Source of the DNA: UASB124 sp964446935
Lineage (GTDB): Bacteria > Babelota > Babeliae > Babelales > RVW-14
DNA length: 64,000 nt
NCBI GenBank assembly: GCA_964446935.1
Contig: CAYUQI010000003.1
Span: 18,108 to 82,107, forward strand
Direction: 5' to 3'
The notes beneath the pieces are model-generated. The model made no database searches and was not told the DNA's origin. It saw only the letters and a list, made by a program, of their open reading frames with translations. Positions 1 through 9,273 of the stretch are shown here, in pieces. The position numbers and the translations under genes were made by a program. How positions within the stretch are numbered: the first letter of the stretch is position 1; each line of letters begins with the position of its first letter.

Positions 1-1023
1 AATGCCAAACGCTTCGCTATTACTCGTTAATGTATTAATATCCGAATAATAATAAAGTTCAGGTGTTTTGGTGGTATGTCCAACAAAGTAAACATTGTCT
101 TGAATATTTAGCTTTCTAGCCATAGCTTTCATTTCTTCCATACGAGGCCCTATGCCAGCTAACACAAGTTGTACAGGGATATGGTTACTGCGTAACAGTT
201 TATGCACGGCATGTAATAAAACCTTATGATTCTTAAATCCAGGATAAAAATTTGCTATCGAACAAATAAGCGGACAGTCTTTCAAATTAATGCCAAACTC
301 TCGTTTAAAAAATGTTTTTTTATCAATGGTTGGTGCAAAAGATAAAAATTTTTCTTCATCAAATATAGGTGCTATCCAATCAATGTTTTTTATTGCAAAA
401 CTATTTTCACTCATTGTTTTGTAAATAATTTCCACCGTTTTGGGCCCAACACCTAATGCACCATCCAAATGTTTTAAACACGATGCCCGCCTGGCAACAG
501 CATCGGTATGCAAGGTCATCATAATTTTAACAGGGAATTTATGCTTAACGCGAGCCGCAGCCATAACCTCCATAGGAAGACGACAATGAATCAGATCAAT
601 TTTTTCTTTGCTGCATACATCCTCAAAAAAGCTGGTTAATTCTGTAAGTGAATTTTCTAAAGATTGTTTTATGGTATAGCTGTAGCAAGGGCTTCCCATC
701 GCCACAACCTCTTGAGCAAATTCTTTATCATTAACAACAAACAATACAACATCAAGGCCACTATCAATCAACTTTTTGTATTGATTAATCTTGTGAACAG
801 CCGATCCGCGCAGCCGAGAAGATTGTTTACTAATTTGCTCCTTACTATTTTTAACCAGCCCAACGGTTGGATTACAGTAACAAAAAAGTATTTTTTTGTT
901 TTTTAATGCCGCAAAAGTTGATGAACATTGAGTATCGGGGAAAGCTGTCAGCCCCACCACCAAACAGATCCACAAGAATAATGCATACCGACCGGTAAAT
1001 ATCACAACACGCCCTCTCTTCAT
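1..1023 (-). CDS. Exported GT4-like glycosyltransferase, C-terminus cut by window edge
   Basis: A hand-read frame opens at an ATG at 1023 and runs to base 1 without a stop, giving 341 residues of an incomplete protein. The first ~28 residues are basic then hydrophobic (KRGR, then LFLWICLVVGLTA), a Sec-type signal peptide. The rest looks like a GT-B retaining glycosyltransferase: an N-domain strand KILFCYCNPTVGL, HTDAVARR mid-protein, then C-domain blocks SIANFYPGFKNH, LVLAGIGPRMEEM and NVYFVGHTT. It stops at NSEAFGI, the start of the family's E-x7-E donor-binding motif. It is divergent from the hydrolase gene at 1166. The unusual point is a nucleotide-sugar enzyme with an export signal, a pattern shared by the next 15 kb. 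The sugar and acceptor cannot be read from the sequence. Confidence 0.8.
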   Translation of the reverse strand, partial: MKRGRVVIFTGRYALFLWICLVVGLTAFPDTQCSSTFAALKNKKILFCYCNPTVGLVKNSKEQISKQSSRLRGSAVHKINQYKKLIDSGLDVVLFVVNDKEFAQEVVAMGSPCYSYTIKQSLENSLTELTSFFEDVCSKEKIDLIHCRLPMEVMAAARVKHKFPVKIMMTLHTDAVARRASCLKHLDGALGVGPKTVEIIYKTMSENSFAIKNIDWIAPIFDEEKFLSFAPTIDKKTFFKREFGINLKDCPLICSIANFYPGFKNHKVLLHAVHKLLRSNHIPVQLVLAGIGPRMEEMKAMARKLNIQDNVYFVGHTTKTPELYYYSDINTLTSNSEAFGI

Positions 1024-1165
1024 TTTATTGTTAATAGAATCATCAATCCTTTTTCTTAAAAAATCGCTCTCAATAACCTTATTTAATTGATGATGCAATA
1101 TCCTAGCATCAAAGATAACTTTTCGTATAGATTAATAAATGGGAATTATTATTAGAGGGGGGATA

Positions 1166-1999
1166 ATGAACAATATCTATATTAAAAAGACTGTTCTTTT
1201 ATTGAATACACTATTGATAACAGTTTCATTCGTATCAGCAAAAGTTTCACCACAAAAAATTAATTATATCAAAAGTAAATACGAACACACATTGTTTGGC
1301 AAAGCGCATCTGTTTTATCCAGCTCAACATCCAAAACGCCTTTGGGTCACTTTCACCAGTGCCAATAAAAACAAATATGAAATGTGCTCCTGGTATTGGA
1401 ATGAACAAGAAAAATGGACTGATACCGCCTATCTTTTTCTTAAAGATGATGATTTTTGTTGGTATTTAGGAAATAATAAAGAATCATTTATCGAAAGCTA
1501 TTCAAATATCATTAATCATTATATATCAGTTTGCAAGCTAACCAAAGATCAAGTATTTACAATTGGTGGATCGATGGGAGCTTATGCAGCCATTTTCTAT
1601 GCCACCATACTAGGATTAAAAGGTGTCGTTGCCATTAGTCCACAAGTTGATAAAGCCAGTAATGAGATAAAACGATACGCGCTAGAAAATACAGGCAGCC
1701 GATGGCAGGATCTTGATAAAGTGGTTGCGTTATATGACAAACTTCCCAATATTTCTCTCACTTTCTCTTACAACACAAGAGATGAATCTGCTGGTTATAA
1801 ATTGATTGACGCCTTTAAATGTAAAACATCTACCATAATAATCCGACGCCATCCATCCTTAGAACACAAAATAGCTCAATTTATATTTTCTAAGGAATTC
1901 ATAGAAAGTGAAATTGCTTATTTAAAAGATCAAAGGCCATTTACAAAAAATAAAGGGTTGCTAACAAATAAAAGCTTGCTAGCAGAGGAAGAGACTTAA
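1166..1999 (+). CDS. Exported alpha/beta hydrolase (paralogue of 6144-7058)
   Basis: The start was placed at the ATG at 1166, not the in-frame ATG at 1139, because AGAGGGGGG lies just upstream of 1166. The first ~25 residues (NNIYIKKTVLLLNTLLITVSFVSA) form a signal peptide. The nucleophile elbow is IGGSMGAY with Ser about residue 136. A candidate acid is the Asp of NTRDESAG and a candidate base is a His in RRHPSLEH, so a Ser-Asp-His triad is plausible. It is strongly similar to the protein at 6144-7058 over its whole length (shared YIKSKYEHTLF, YLFLKDDD, WYLGNN, DYSNIINHYI-like blocks). It is probably an esterase, deacylase or peptidase working on a glycan or cell-surface substrate, but the substrate is unknown. 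Confidence 0.75.
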   Translation: MNNIYIKKTVLLLNTLLITVSFVSAKVSPQKINYIKSKYEHTLFGKAHLFYPAQHPKRLWVTFTSANKNKYEMCSWYWNEQEKWTDTAYLFLKDDDFCWYLGNNKESFIESYSNIINHYISVCKLTKDQVFTIGGSMGAYAAIFYATILGLKGVVAISPQVDKASNEIKRYALENTGSRWQDLDKVVALYDKLPNISLTFSYNTRDESAGYKLIDAFKCKTSTIIIRRHPSLEHKIAQFIFSKEFIESEIAYLKDQRPFTKNKGLLTNKSLLAEEET

Positions 2000-2142
2000 T
2001 TCATTTGTTCAATTCATCGCTTGTCTTTTTTTATATTAACAAACGTTACTAAGCTATTACCCAAACAATAACTTTTTGTTATATTCATAATACACTTGTT
2101 TAATTTTTTTAATCTTAAGATTTTTCAAGAGGAGAGTTTTTA

Positions 2143-3138
2143 ATGTTTTTTAATAAACAGTTTTCTTCTCTAACTATCATTATTTTTTTACTTTCTTCCA
2201 TGGGTTACGGTATGTCAACTAAACTGAGAAATTATCATAATACAGCAAAGAGACAGCACTGGCCTCGCACTATTGCTTACATGGGGAATAACCAATCCCC
2301 CGTGCTCAAAAAGCTACAGGCTGTAAAACCCAAATATGAACGGCTTATCATCGTTCTTATCCCTTCTTATAACAACAAGGAATGGTACCCCATCAACCTT
2401 TCCTCTGTTTTTGCTCAAAAATATAAGAATTATCAAATTATTTATATAGATGACAACTCACCAGATGGCACGGGAGCTCTCGTCGCGCAGTATATTAAAG
2501 ACAAAAAAATGGAAGGCAAGGTCACCTTGATCAGAAACAAACAACGACTATATGCCGCTGAAAATCGTTATAATGCCATACATTCATGCCCGGACCACGC
2601 AATTATTGTTAATCTTGATGGTGATGACTGGTTTTTACGTGACGATGTTTTATCAATCATCAATAAAGCATATGAAAATCCGGATGTGTGGCTTACCTAT
2701 GGCCAATTTATAAACTGGCCAACAAATAAACTGGGTTATGGTCATGAGCTACCTAGTGACGTCATCGAAAACAGGACCGTCAGGACATATAAAAACAAAC
2801 GCGGTGAATTTCAATGGGAAATCGGGCAACCGCGAACATTTTATGCATGGTTATTTAAACAAATAAAAAAAGAAAATTTTATGTATAAGGGAAGCTTTTT
2901 TACCGCCGCAACCGATGTTGCTATGATGATCCCAATAATAGAGATGGTTGGCAACAAACTTTTATTTATCCCCGACATATTTTACATGCGAAATGTGAAC
3001 ACAGAAGAAAATGTTTTTAAAACCAACCGAAAGGTCCAAAAAACATATGGGGATTTCGTTTATAAAGGGAAAATATACAATCAAATTAAACAACTACCTT
3101 TTACCAATCTAACAGGGGCTATGCCAAAACACAATTAA
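2143..3138 (+). CDS. Exported GT2 family glycosyltransferase (GT-A)
   Basis: AAGAGGAGAG precedes the ATG. Residues 1-24 are a signal peptide (FFNKQFSSLTIIIFLLSSMGYG). The GT-A domain begins with LIPSYNNKEWYPINLSSVF, followed by IIYIDDNSPDGTGALV (nucleotide binding) and the metal-binding DXD-type motif NLDGDDWF near residue 157. A C-terminal block QPRTFYAWLFKQIKKENF is shared with the proteins at 3142-4116 and 10234-11718, which defines a local family of exported GT2 enzymes. An inverting transferase using a UDP- or GDP-sugar is expected from the fold; the donor is unknown. It ends four bases from the convergent gene at 3142, with no room for a terminator. Confidence 0.85.
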   Translation: MFFNKQFSSLTIIIFLLSSMGYGMSTKLRNYHNTAKRQHWPRTIAYMGNNQSPVLKKLQAVKPKYERLIIVLIPSYNNKEWYPINLSSVFAQKYKNYQIIYIDDNSPDGTGALVAQYIKDKKMEGKVTLIRNKQRLYAAENRYNAIHSCPDHAIIVNLDGDDWFLRDDVLSIINKAYENPDVWLTYGQFINWPTNKLGYGHELPSDVIENRTVRTYKNKRGEFQWEIGQPRTFYAWLFKQIKKENFMYKGSFFTAATDVAMMIPIIEMVGNKLLFIPDIFYMRNVNTEENVFKTNRKVQKTYGDFVYKGKIYNQIKQLPFTNLTGAMPKHN

Positions 3139-3141
3139 ATT

Positions 3142-4116
3142 TCACACAGGACGCTTTTCAAGAGGCTTGTATCGTTCCTTTTTTCTGACAAAATCACTCA
3201 TACTAAATCCTGGATATACCTTGCTATTATTAATAGGGTTTGCTCTGTTATAAATATAAATCACATCTTGAACAAACTTACTTTTTCTTCCTGCCATTTC
3301 AAGCAATGGAAACATAACTCCAACATCTCCAGATTTTTTTAGAAATTCCCCCTTATATAACAAATCATCTTTTTTGATCAACTTGAACAACCACACATAA
3401 AATGTCCTTTGTTGAGACGTAACCCACGTATAATCTCTAAAACTATTTGTTTTTATCACACGATCAGGAACGTTACGCGAAAGTCCTATTTTACCACTCG
3501 GATAGGTTTTATATTGACCATACGTCATCCAGGCATCAAATTTATCATAAACTTTATTAAGGAGTGTTAATACATGATCATGAGCCCACCAATCGTCCCC
3601 GTCCAACACAACAGCAATATCATCATCAGCACCATAGGTATGTATTGATGCGTAAATATTAGCCAAAGCAAACATTCTTTCTTTGTTTTTAATGACAATA
3701 AAACGGCCCTCTTGTTTTTTCTCCTTTACATATGTTTCAACTAAGTACCCTGTTCCATCTATAGAACAATCATCAATGTAAACAACTTTATAAAAAGGAT
3801 ATCTTTGCATAAACACAGAATCTAAATTATTTTTATACCAATCCTTATTATTGTATGAAGGAATAATCACTAAAAAGTTTCTCTTTTTTTTGGGTATGAA
3901 ATTTTTGAGACTTCTCCAAAGAGAATCACCATCTCTTCCTACTCTTCTTGACATACTATGTTTCTTTAAACTAACAGATTTATTTTTTTCTGTAACAACA
4001 CAGTAGGTATGTGAAAAAAGTAAAAACAACATTGGCAATAATCGCAAAAAACAAACTTCTTTTATTTTTTTCTCTTCCACTGCATTGCTCAGCGTTAAAC
4101 AATCAAAATTTTTCAT
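3142..4116 (-). CDS. Exported GT2 family glycosyltransferase (GT-A), paralogue of 2143-3138
   Basis: An in-frame GTG at 4134 would also open the frame. I prefer the ATG at 4116 because it overlaps the acs stop as ATGA and has GGGGAG ten bases upstream. The N-terminus is longer than usual, with a hydrophobic stretch VCFLRLLPMLFLLFSHTYC at about residues 21-39, likely a signal peptide with an extended n-region or a signal anchor. GT-A motifs are VIIPSYNNKDWY, VVYIDDCSIDGTGYLV and VVLDGDDWW. The shared family block reads QQRTFYVWLFKLIKKDDL. It is translationally coupled to the exported acetyl-CoA synthetase upstream, so the two are likely co-expressed. Confidence 0.85.
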   Translation of the reverse strand: MKNFDCLTLSNAVEEKKIKEVCFLRLLPMLFLLFSHTYCVVTEKNKSVSLKKHSMSRRVGRDGDSLWRSLKNFIPKKKRNFLVIIPSYNNKDWYKNNLDSVFMQRYPFYKVVYIDDCSIDGTGYLVETYVKEKKQEGRFIVIKNKERMFALANIYASIHTYGADDDIAVVLDGDDWWAHDHVLTLLNKVYDKFDAWMTYGQYKTYPSGKIGLSRNVPDRVIKTNSFRDYTWVTSQQRTFYVWLFKLIKKDDLLYKGEFLKKSGDVGVMFPLLEMAGRKSKFVQDVIYIYNRANPINNSKVYPGFSMSDFVRKKERYKPLEKRPV

Positions 4117-6116
4117 ATCATCAAATCTCCCCACATATCAGATTCTTGATGTGAGACACGCTTGGACTGCAGAACCTGAAAGTTTTGATAAATTGTCTGT
4201 ATCTCACCAACAACGCAATCATCCTCTATCGTCGATAAATCTCCCAATGGGGTATTCTGTACCATTGCCTTAAGTACACGACGCATAATTTTGCCGGATC
4301 GTGTTTTAGGTAATTTTTCAACAAAGTAAACGCCGCTAACAATCACAAATCGACCAATATTTTGATGAATACGCGAAATCACTTCTTCTATTAAAGATGG
4401 CTGCCCAGCAACCCCTGTTCTCAACATAGCAAAAATAACAACCGTCTCTCCGCGGAGTTTATCTTCAACACCAATTGCTGCAGCCTCAGCAACTGCATTA
4501 TGTGTCAGCACCGCTGATTCAACCTCTGCAGTTCCAATGCGGTGTCCAGCTATTTTAATTACTTCGTCAGCTCGTCCCAGAAGCCAAAAACACCCATCCG
4601 AATCTTTTAATGCATAGTCACCGGCATAGTACATCCCTTTGAATTGAGACCAATACGTTTGCTTGTAGCGTTCGGAGTCGCCAAAGCAGCCAAGTAACAT
4701 TCCAGGCCATGGCTTACAAATAACTAGAAAACCTTTGGTATTTGGTGATACAAGAGAACCTTTGCTATCAACCACCGTCGCATCAATACCAGGCAGCGGA
4801 AACATTGCTGATCCAGGCTTAAGCATTGTCACATCCATACCGGCATGCGGAGCAATCATAAAACCACCCGTCTCTGTCTGCCACCACGTATCAATAATAG
4901 GACAATGTTTACCGCCAATAACATCAGCATACCACTGCCACACTTGTGGATTAATCGGCTCACCAACCGAGCCAAGAACTTTGAGACTCGAAAGATTATG
5001 CTTCGTTATTAATTCATCGCCACATTTCATAAAAAAACGTAATGCCGTTGGGGCGGTATAAAAAACATTCACATGATAACGCTCAACAAGATCCCACCAT
5101 TTATCAACTGATGGATAATCATGAGCACCTTCATACAAAAGAATCGTTGCTCCATGCATAAGAGGTGCATAAACAACATACGAATGTCCTGTAATCCAAC
5201 CTATATCTGCTGTGCACCAATACACCCAATCATCGTTCATTCTAAATGTACGCTTAAATGTTGAATAAACGTAGGTCAAATAGCCACCGGTTGAATGTAA
5301 GATTCCTTTTGGTTTACCGGTAGATCCGGAGGTATAAAGTACAAATAACGGATGATTGGATTCAACAGGCTCAGGAGCTATGTATGATGGTATATCAGCT
5401 ATAAAATCATCAAAATAAAGATCTCGTCCTTCTTGCATTGCACATTGATTGGGGGAATGTTGCACAACTACGGTATGGTTAACCGTTGAAACATTTTCTA
5501 TCGCCTTATCAACAACAGATTTCAATGGGAAATATTTGCCACGTCGCACCCCATAATCAGCTGTCACAATAAGCTTGGCGCCTACATCAATAACTCGGCT
5601 ACGCAATGCTTCTTCGCCAAAACCGGAGAAAACAACGGCATGCAAAGCCCCAAGGCGAGCTGTAGCAAGCATCGATGCTATTGCTTCTGGAATAAGAGGC
5701 ATATAAATAGCAACGACGTCACCTTTGCCAATGCCATAGTTTTTCATGGCCGCAGCAATTTTATTAACAAGTGTATAGAGGTCCTGATAGGTTAGACAAC
5801 GCTGATCACCAGATTCACTTTCCCACAAAAGCGCAGGCTTATCTTTAAGACCATTGGTAACATGAACATCGAGACAAGCATATGAAGCATTAATCGTTCC
5901 CCCAACAAACCATTTTGCAAATGGCTCTTGCCAATCTAAAACTCTCTCCCATTTGTTAAACCATGGTAGTTGTTCAGCCTCTAATGCCCAAAAGTCTTCG
6001 TTATAAAATTCTTTCGTTTGATTTTGCTGATTTTGCAACATAGCTGAAAGTGATATAATCAATATGTTACAAAAAAGCAAACACCGCGTGATCTTTTTAA
6101 AAGTGATAGCAAACAT
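4113..6116 (-). CDS. acs: Acetyl-CoA synthetase with an N-terminal signal peptide
   Basis: This is an AMP-forming acetate-CoA ligase, 667 residues, close to the usual ~650. It carries the P-loop YTSGSTGKPKG, TAPTALRFFMKCGD, DTWWQTETGG, YYAGDYA and the C-terminal catalytic block LPKTRSGKIMRRVLK, whose Lys is the acetylation-regulated residue in the family. The normal N-terminal ~45 residues are replaced by MFAITFKKITRCLLFCNILIISLSA, a convincing signal peptide, and family similarity starts at EDFWALEAEQLPWF. The long start is supported by AAAGGG upstream of 6116. The internal ATG at 6041, which would make a cytosolic enzyme, has no ribosome-binding site. ATP and CoA would be needed wherever it works. 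Confidence 0.93.
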   Translation of the reverse strand: MFAITFKKITRCLLFCNILIISLSAMLQNQQNQTKEFYNEDFWALEAEQLPWFNKWERVLDWQEPFAKWFVGGTINASYACLDVHVTNGLKDKPALLWESESGDQRCLTYQDLYTLVNKIAAAMKNYGIGKGDVVAIYMPLIPEAIASMLATARLGALHAVVFSGFGEEALRSRVIDVGAKLIVTADYGVRRGKYFPLKSVVDKAIENVSTVNHTVVVQHSPNQCAMQEGRDLYFDDFIADIPSYIAPEPVESNHPLFVLYTSGSTGKPKGILHSTGGYLTYVYSTFKRTFRMNDDWVYWCTADIGWITGHSYVVYAPLMHGATILLYEGAHDYPSVDKWWDLVERYHVNVFYTAPTALRFFMKCGDELITKHNLSSLKVLGSVGEPINPQVWQWYADVIGGKHCPIIDTWWQTETGGFMIAPHAGMDVTMLKPGSAMFPLPGIDATVVDSKGSLVSPNTKGFLVICKPWPGMLLGCFGDSERYKQTYWSQFKGMYYAGDYALKDSDGCFWLLGRADEVIKIAGHRIGTAEVESAVLTHNAVAEAAAIGVEDKLRGETVVIFAMLRTGVAGQPSLIEEVISRIHQNIGRFVIVSGVYFVEKLPKTRSGKIMRRVLKAMVQNTPLGDLSTIEDDCVVGEIQTIYQNFQVLQSKRVSHQESDMWGDLMI

Positions 6117-6143
6117 ACTACGGCACCCTTTAATGATTAACCA

Positions 6144-7058
6144 TCAAATATCATCGTCATCAAAAATCAAACTTTTTGTTTCCATAAACTGAGTACTCTT
6201 TTCAAGATAATTAATCTCACTTTCTACAAATTCTTTAGAAAAAACGAGATTAGCAATACCATGCATGGATGCTGGATGGCGTCTAATCAATAACATTGGC
6301 GACTTTTTCTTTAATTCATCAATTAATGCATATCCGGCAGCCTCATCTCGTGGATCATAGGCAAAAATAAGTGATATATTAGGAACTTTTGTATGTAAGG
6401 CAAGCATCTTATCTAAATCTTGCCACCTGCGACCAGCATTTTTTATGCTATATCGAGTAGCCTCATTAGCCATCTTATTCACTTGCGGATTCAACGCAAT
6501 AACACCTTTCAAACCCAACATGGTCGCATAAAATATAGATGCATAGGCTCCCATTGAGCTTCCTACAGTAAATACCTGATCCGGCGTCAACTTACAAACT
6601 TTTATGTAATGATTGATAATATTAGAATAATCTTGAACAAAATCCTTTTCATTATTCCCCAAATACCAACAATAATCATCATCCTTAAGGAAAAGATATG
6701 CAGTATCGCGCCACATCTCCTTATCATTCCAAAACCATGAAAACATCATGTATCTGTTCTTATTAGCACCATTAAACAAAATTATAAGTTTTTTTGCTTT
6801 TTTAGCAGGATAAAAAAGATGTTCTTTGGTAAACAATGTATGCTCGTATTTACTTTTGATATAGGTTATTGTCTCCGGTGGCAATTTTTTGATAAGAGAT
6901 TTTTGTGTATTTGATTGATGTAACTCACATAGCATTTCGATAGATTCAAAATTACTTACAGAATGTTCTGGTGCCTCACCCCATGCTGATGTAAATAAAC
7001 TTACACCAAATAAACATGAAACTATTTGGGGAAGGGACTGATTGTAAGTGCTCTTCAT
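6144..7058 (-). CDS. Exported alpha/beta hydrolase (paralogue of 1166-1999)
   Basis: AGGAG precedes the ATG. The signal peptide covers about residues 1-27 (LPQIVSCLFGVSLFTSAWG). The nucleophile elbow is TVGSSMGAY with Ser168. The candidate acid is in YDPRDEAAG and the candidate His in RRHPASMHG. It is collinear with the 1166-1999 protein from ITYIKSKYEHTLF to the C-terminal EINYLE block, but has ~30 extra residues after the signal peptide. It sits in a minus-strand run between a methyltransferase gene and acs, all encoding exported proteins. The substrate is unknown; two copies flanking exported glycosyltransferases suggest action on a secreted glycan or its acyl groups. Confidence 0.75.
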   Translation of the reverse strand: MKSTYNQSLPQIVSCLFGVSLFTSAWGEAPEHSVSNFESIEMLCELHQSNTQKSLIKKLPPETITYIKSKYEHTLFTKEHLFYPAKKAKKLIILFNGANKNRYMMFSWFWNDKEMWRDTAYLFLKDDDYCWYLGNNEKDFVQDYSNIINHYIKVCKLTPDQVFTVGSSMGAYASIFYATMLGLKGVIALNPQVNKMANEATRYSIKNAGRRWQDLDKMLALHTKVPNISLIFAYDPRDEAAGYALIDELKKKSPMLLIRRHPASMHGIANLVFSKEFVESEINYLEKSTQFMETKSLIFDDDDI

Positions 7059-7102
7059 TTTAAACTCCTGATTGATTTAATCATTTCAACAAGAGACGAG
7101 GG

Positions 7103-7729
7103 TCAACTATGATTCATGTCCTGATCGAAGATGAAAAAATATATAGCTCTTCTAGAAACAATCTCAGTGAAAACAGGCTTAACACCCAAAGTCCATTCTG
7201 ATATAACTTTTTCATCAATTCCCAGATGATTTTGATGTCCAACCGTCCATTTATAGGGAAAGCTTAAGATCGCCATTTTGGAAATTCTCATCACTTCCTT
7301 GAAAGCCTCTTTTTGCCGGTTACCAAGATGTTCCCAAACCTGAAGCGCAATAAATAAATCGTATGCCTTGTCTTTTATCGGCCAAGGAATTTTGGTTGCA
7401 TCCTGTTTATATTTTATATCAACTAAATTAATGTTTTTGTCCATAACATCAGCACCTTCAACGATAGGAAGTTTATAAGGGCCAAGTTCTAGGACAGAAT
7501 TAAATGGTAATCCTTTACCAATAATCTGATCATTAATTATCTCAATGACCTTGCCAAGATATTTTTCCCTACCTTGATAATATTTATCTATTTTTGCATA
7601 AGCTACAATCTCACCAACACCTATAGGACGAAGATTCTTCACCGATCCATGAAGCATGTCAACTATCTGTGCAAAGAAGTAAACAATTAATAACCATTTA
7701 CATGTAAAAAATTGTCGAGTAAAAATCAT
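7103..7729 (-). CDS. Exported class I SAM methyltransferase-like protein
   Basis: The 208-residue protein begins with a signal peptide (FFTCKWLLIVYFFAQIVDMLHG). The SAM-binding motif I is SVLELGPYKLP; then come NINLVDIKYKQDATK (motif II region), DLFIALQVWEHLGN (motif IV-like, with the VWEH signature of methyltransferase-11 types) and MAILSFPYKW. It resembles small Rossmann methyltransferases of polysaccharide clusters. It lies between the exported hydrolase and UDP-glucose dehydrogenase genes on the same strand. SAM is not expected in a periplasm, so an exported location is biochemically odd. The acceptor is unknown. Confidence 0.7.
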   Translation of the reverse strand: MIFTRQFFTCKWLLIVYFFAQIVDMLHGSVKNLRPIGVGEIVAYAKIDKYYQGREKYLGKVIEIINDQIIGKGLPFNSVLELGPYKLPIVEGADVMDKNINLVDIKYKQDATKIPWPIKDKAYDLFIALQVWEHLGNRQKEAFKEVMRISKMAILSFPYKWTVGHQNHLGIDEKVISEWTLGVKPVFTEIVSRRAIYFFIFDQDMNHS

Positions 7730-7786
7730 ACTGCAATTTCCTTTTCCAGCTTTTATCCTACTAAATTCATCCTCACCACTCTTGAC

Positions 7787-9220
7787 CTATAAAGCCAATT
7801 TACGACCAAGATTTTTGAATTTAAAATTAAATTGAGTCAATACTGCTGGATCCCACATATTGCGAGCATCCATAACAATAGGATGCGCCATTAATGATGC
7901 CACATGCGACATGTCCATATTCTTAAACACTGCCCATTCGGTAAGCAACAATAAGGCATCGGCATGATTCAATGCTTCATCTGCTGATGAACAATAATGA
8001 ACCGTTGGAATTAATTTTTGCATATTGTTCATTGCTTGTGGATCGTAGGCATATACATGAGCCCCATCAGCGATTAATTTTTGTAGCATATCTATAGCAG
8101 GAGAATATCGTATATCATCAGTATTCGCTTTAAACGACAATCCTAATACTGCTATTTTTTTATCTTTTACACTGTTATCAAGTAATCCATAAAATTCTTT
8201 GATAATCGTTTGCTTATGATCCTCATCTGCTTGCCGAGCTGCGCGCACAATACCAACATCGACACCAAAGTTTTTACTCATGGCAATAAGTGCAGCTGTA
8301 TCTTTCGGTAAACAAGAGCCGCCAATACCAGCGCCTGGTCTCACCGTACCTATTGGTAATAATTTTTCCCCAAAGCTCATTCCCTTAACAACAGTGGCAA
8401 CATCAGCACCGGTAGCATTACATAAATGTGATAATTGATTTACATAGGCTATTTTTACCATTGAATAAGAATTCCAAGCATATTTGATCGTCTCCGCACT
8501 GGTAAGATCTGTTTTTATAAGTGTTGTTCCTGTGTCAGTAAGCGGTTTGTATAACTGCTCCATAACAACAAGAGCGTTTGCAGAATCACTGCCCAAAACA
8601 ACCGGGTTACAATGGAAAAAATCTTGTAACGCACACCCCTCGCGTAAAAACTCTGGATTAGAAACAACATCAAAGTCAGTATGCCCACCGAGCTTTTCAA
8701 TCAAAAGTTCTTTGATTTTTCTGTTGGTCCCTATTGGTACGGTACTTTTGGTGCAAATTATTTTATATCCATTCAGATTATCCACCAGAGATTGAACCAC
8801 AGAAGCAAGGGCAGAAAGATCAGCCTCACCGTTCTCACTCATCGGTGTTCCAACGGCTGTAATGATAATATCAGATTCGCGAATCGCTTGTGCTATATCA
8901 GATGAGAAGAAAAGCCTTTGCTCCTGAAGATTTCTCCCAATCATCTCATTGAGACCAGGTTCATAAATAGGCATAATGCCATTCGTTAATTTATTAATCT
9001 TCCCTTGATCAATATCAACACAGACAACCTTGTGACCAAGTTCAGCAAGCCCTCCCCCAGAAACAAGCCCAACATAACCTGATCCAATAATTGCAACTCG
9101 GTGCGGATTATCAGTTTTTTTTAGCGTGCTTAAATCCAATGAACAAAGACAAAATTTCGGCGCTACAAAAAATAACATTAATAGAATATTTAGTTTCGAA
9201 AAAAGATAATGCGATTTCAT
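7787..9220 (-). CDS. ugd: UDP-glucose 6-dehydrogenase with an N-terminal signal peptide
   Basis: The frame also opens at a GTG at 9226, but the ATG at 9220 has GGGAG at proper distance, so that start was used. After a ~27-residue signal peptide (YLFSKLNILLMLFFVAPKFCLC) comes a full UDP-glucose/GDP-mannose dehydrogenase. It has the NAD Rossmann motif RVAIIGSGYVGLVSGG, STVPIGTNRKIKELL, NPEFLREGCALQDF, the catalytic-Cys block GIGGSCLPKDTAAL (Cys about residue 300) and the C-terminal UDP-binding VLGLSFKANTDDIRYSP. The known reaction oxidises UDP-glucose to UDP-glucuronate with two NAD+. All key residues seem intact, so it looks like a working enzyme that has been given an export signal. Neighbours are exported methyltransferases. 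Confidence 0.93.
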   Translation of the reverse strand: MKSHYLFSKLNILLMLFFVAPKFCLCSLDLSTLKKTDNPHRVAIIGSGYVGLVSGGGLAELGHKVVCVDIDQGKINKLTNGIMPIYEPGLNEMIGRNLQEQRLFFSSDIAQAIRESDIIITAVGTPMSENGEADLSALASVVQSLVDNLNGYKIICTKSTVPIGTNRKIKELLIEKLGGHTDFDVVSNPEFLREGCALQDFFHCNPVVLGSDSANALVVMEQLYKPLTDTGTTLIKTDLTSAETIKYAWNSYSMVKIAYVNQLSHLCNATGADVATVVKGMSFGEKLLPIGTVRPGAGIGGSCLPKDTAALIAMSKNFGVDVGIVRAARQADEDHKQTIIKEFYGLLDNSVKDKKIAVLGLSFKANTDDIRYSPAIDMLQKLIADGAHVYAYDPQAMNNMQKLIPTVHYCSSADEALNHADALLLLTEWAVFKNMDMSHVASLMAHPIVMDARNMWDPAVLTQFNFKFKNLGRKLAL

Positions 9221-9273
9221 GAACACTCCCTTCCTCTAAATAAAACATTACATTACAAAATATAAGTACCCTA

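Noticed and set aside
664..906. Plus-strand frame of 80 residues
   Set aside because: It is antisense to the glycosyltransferase at 1-1023, whose motifs are clear.
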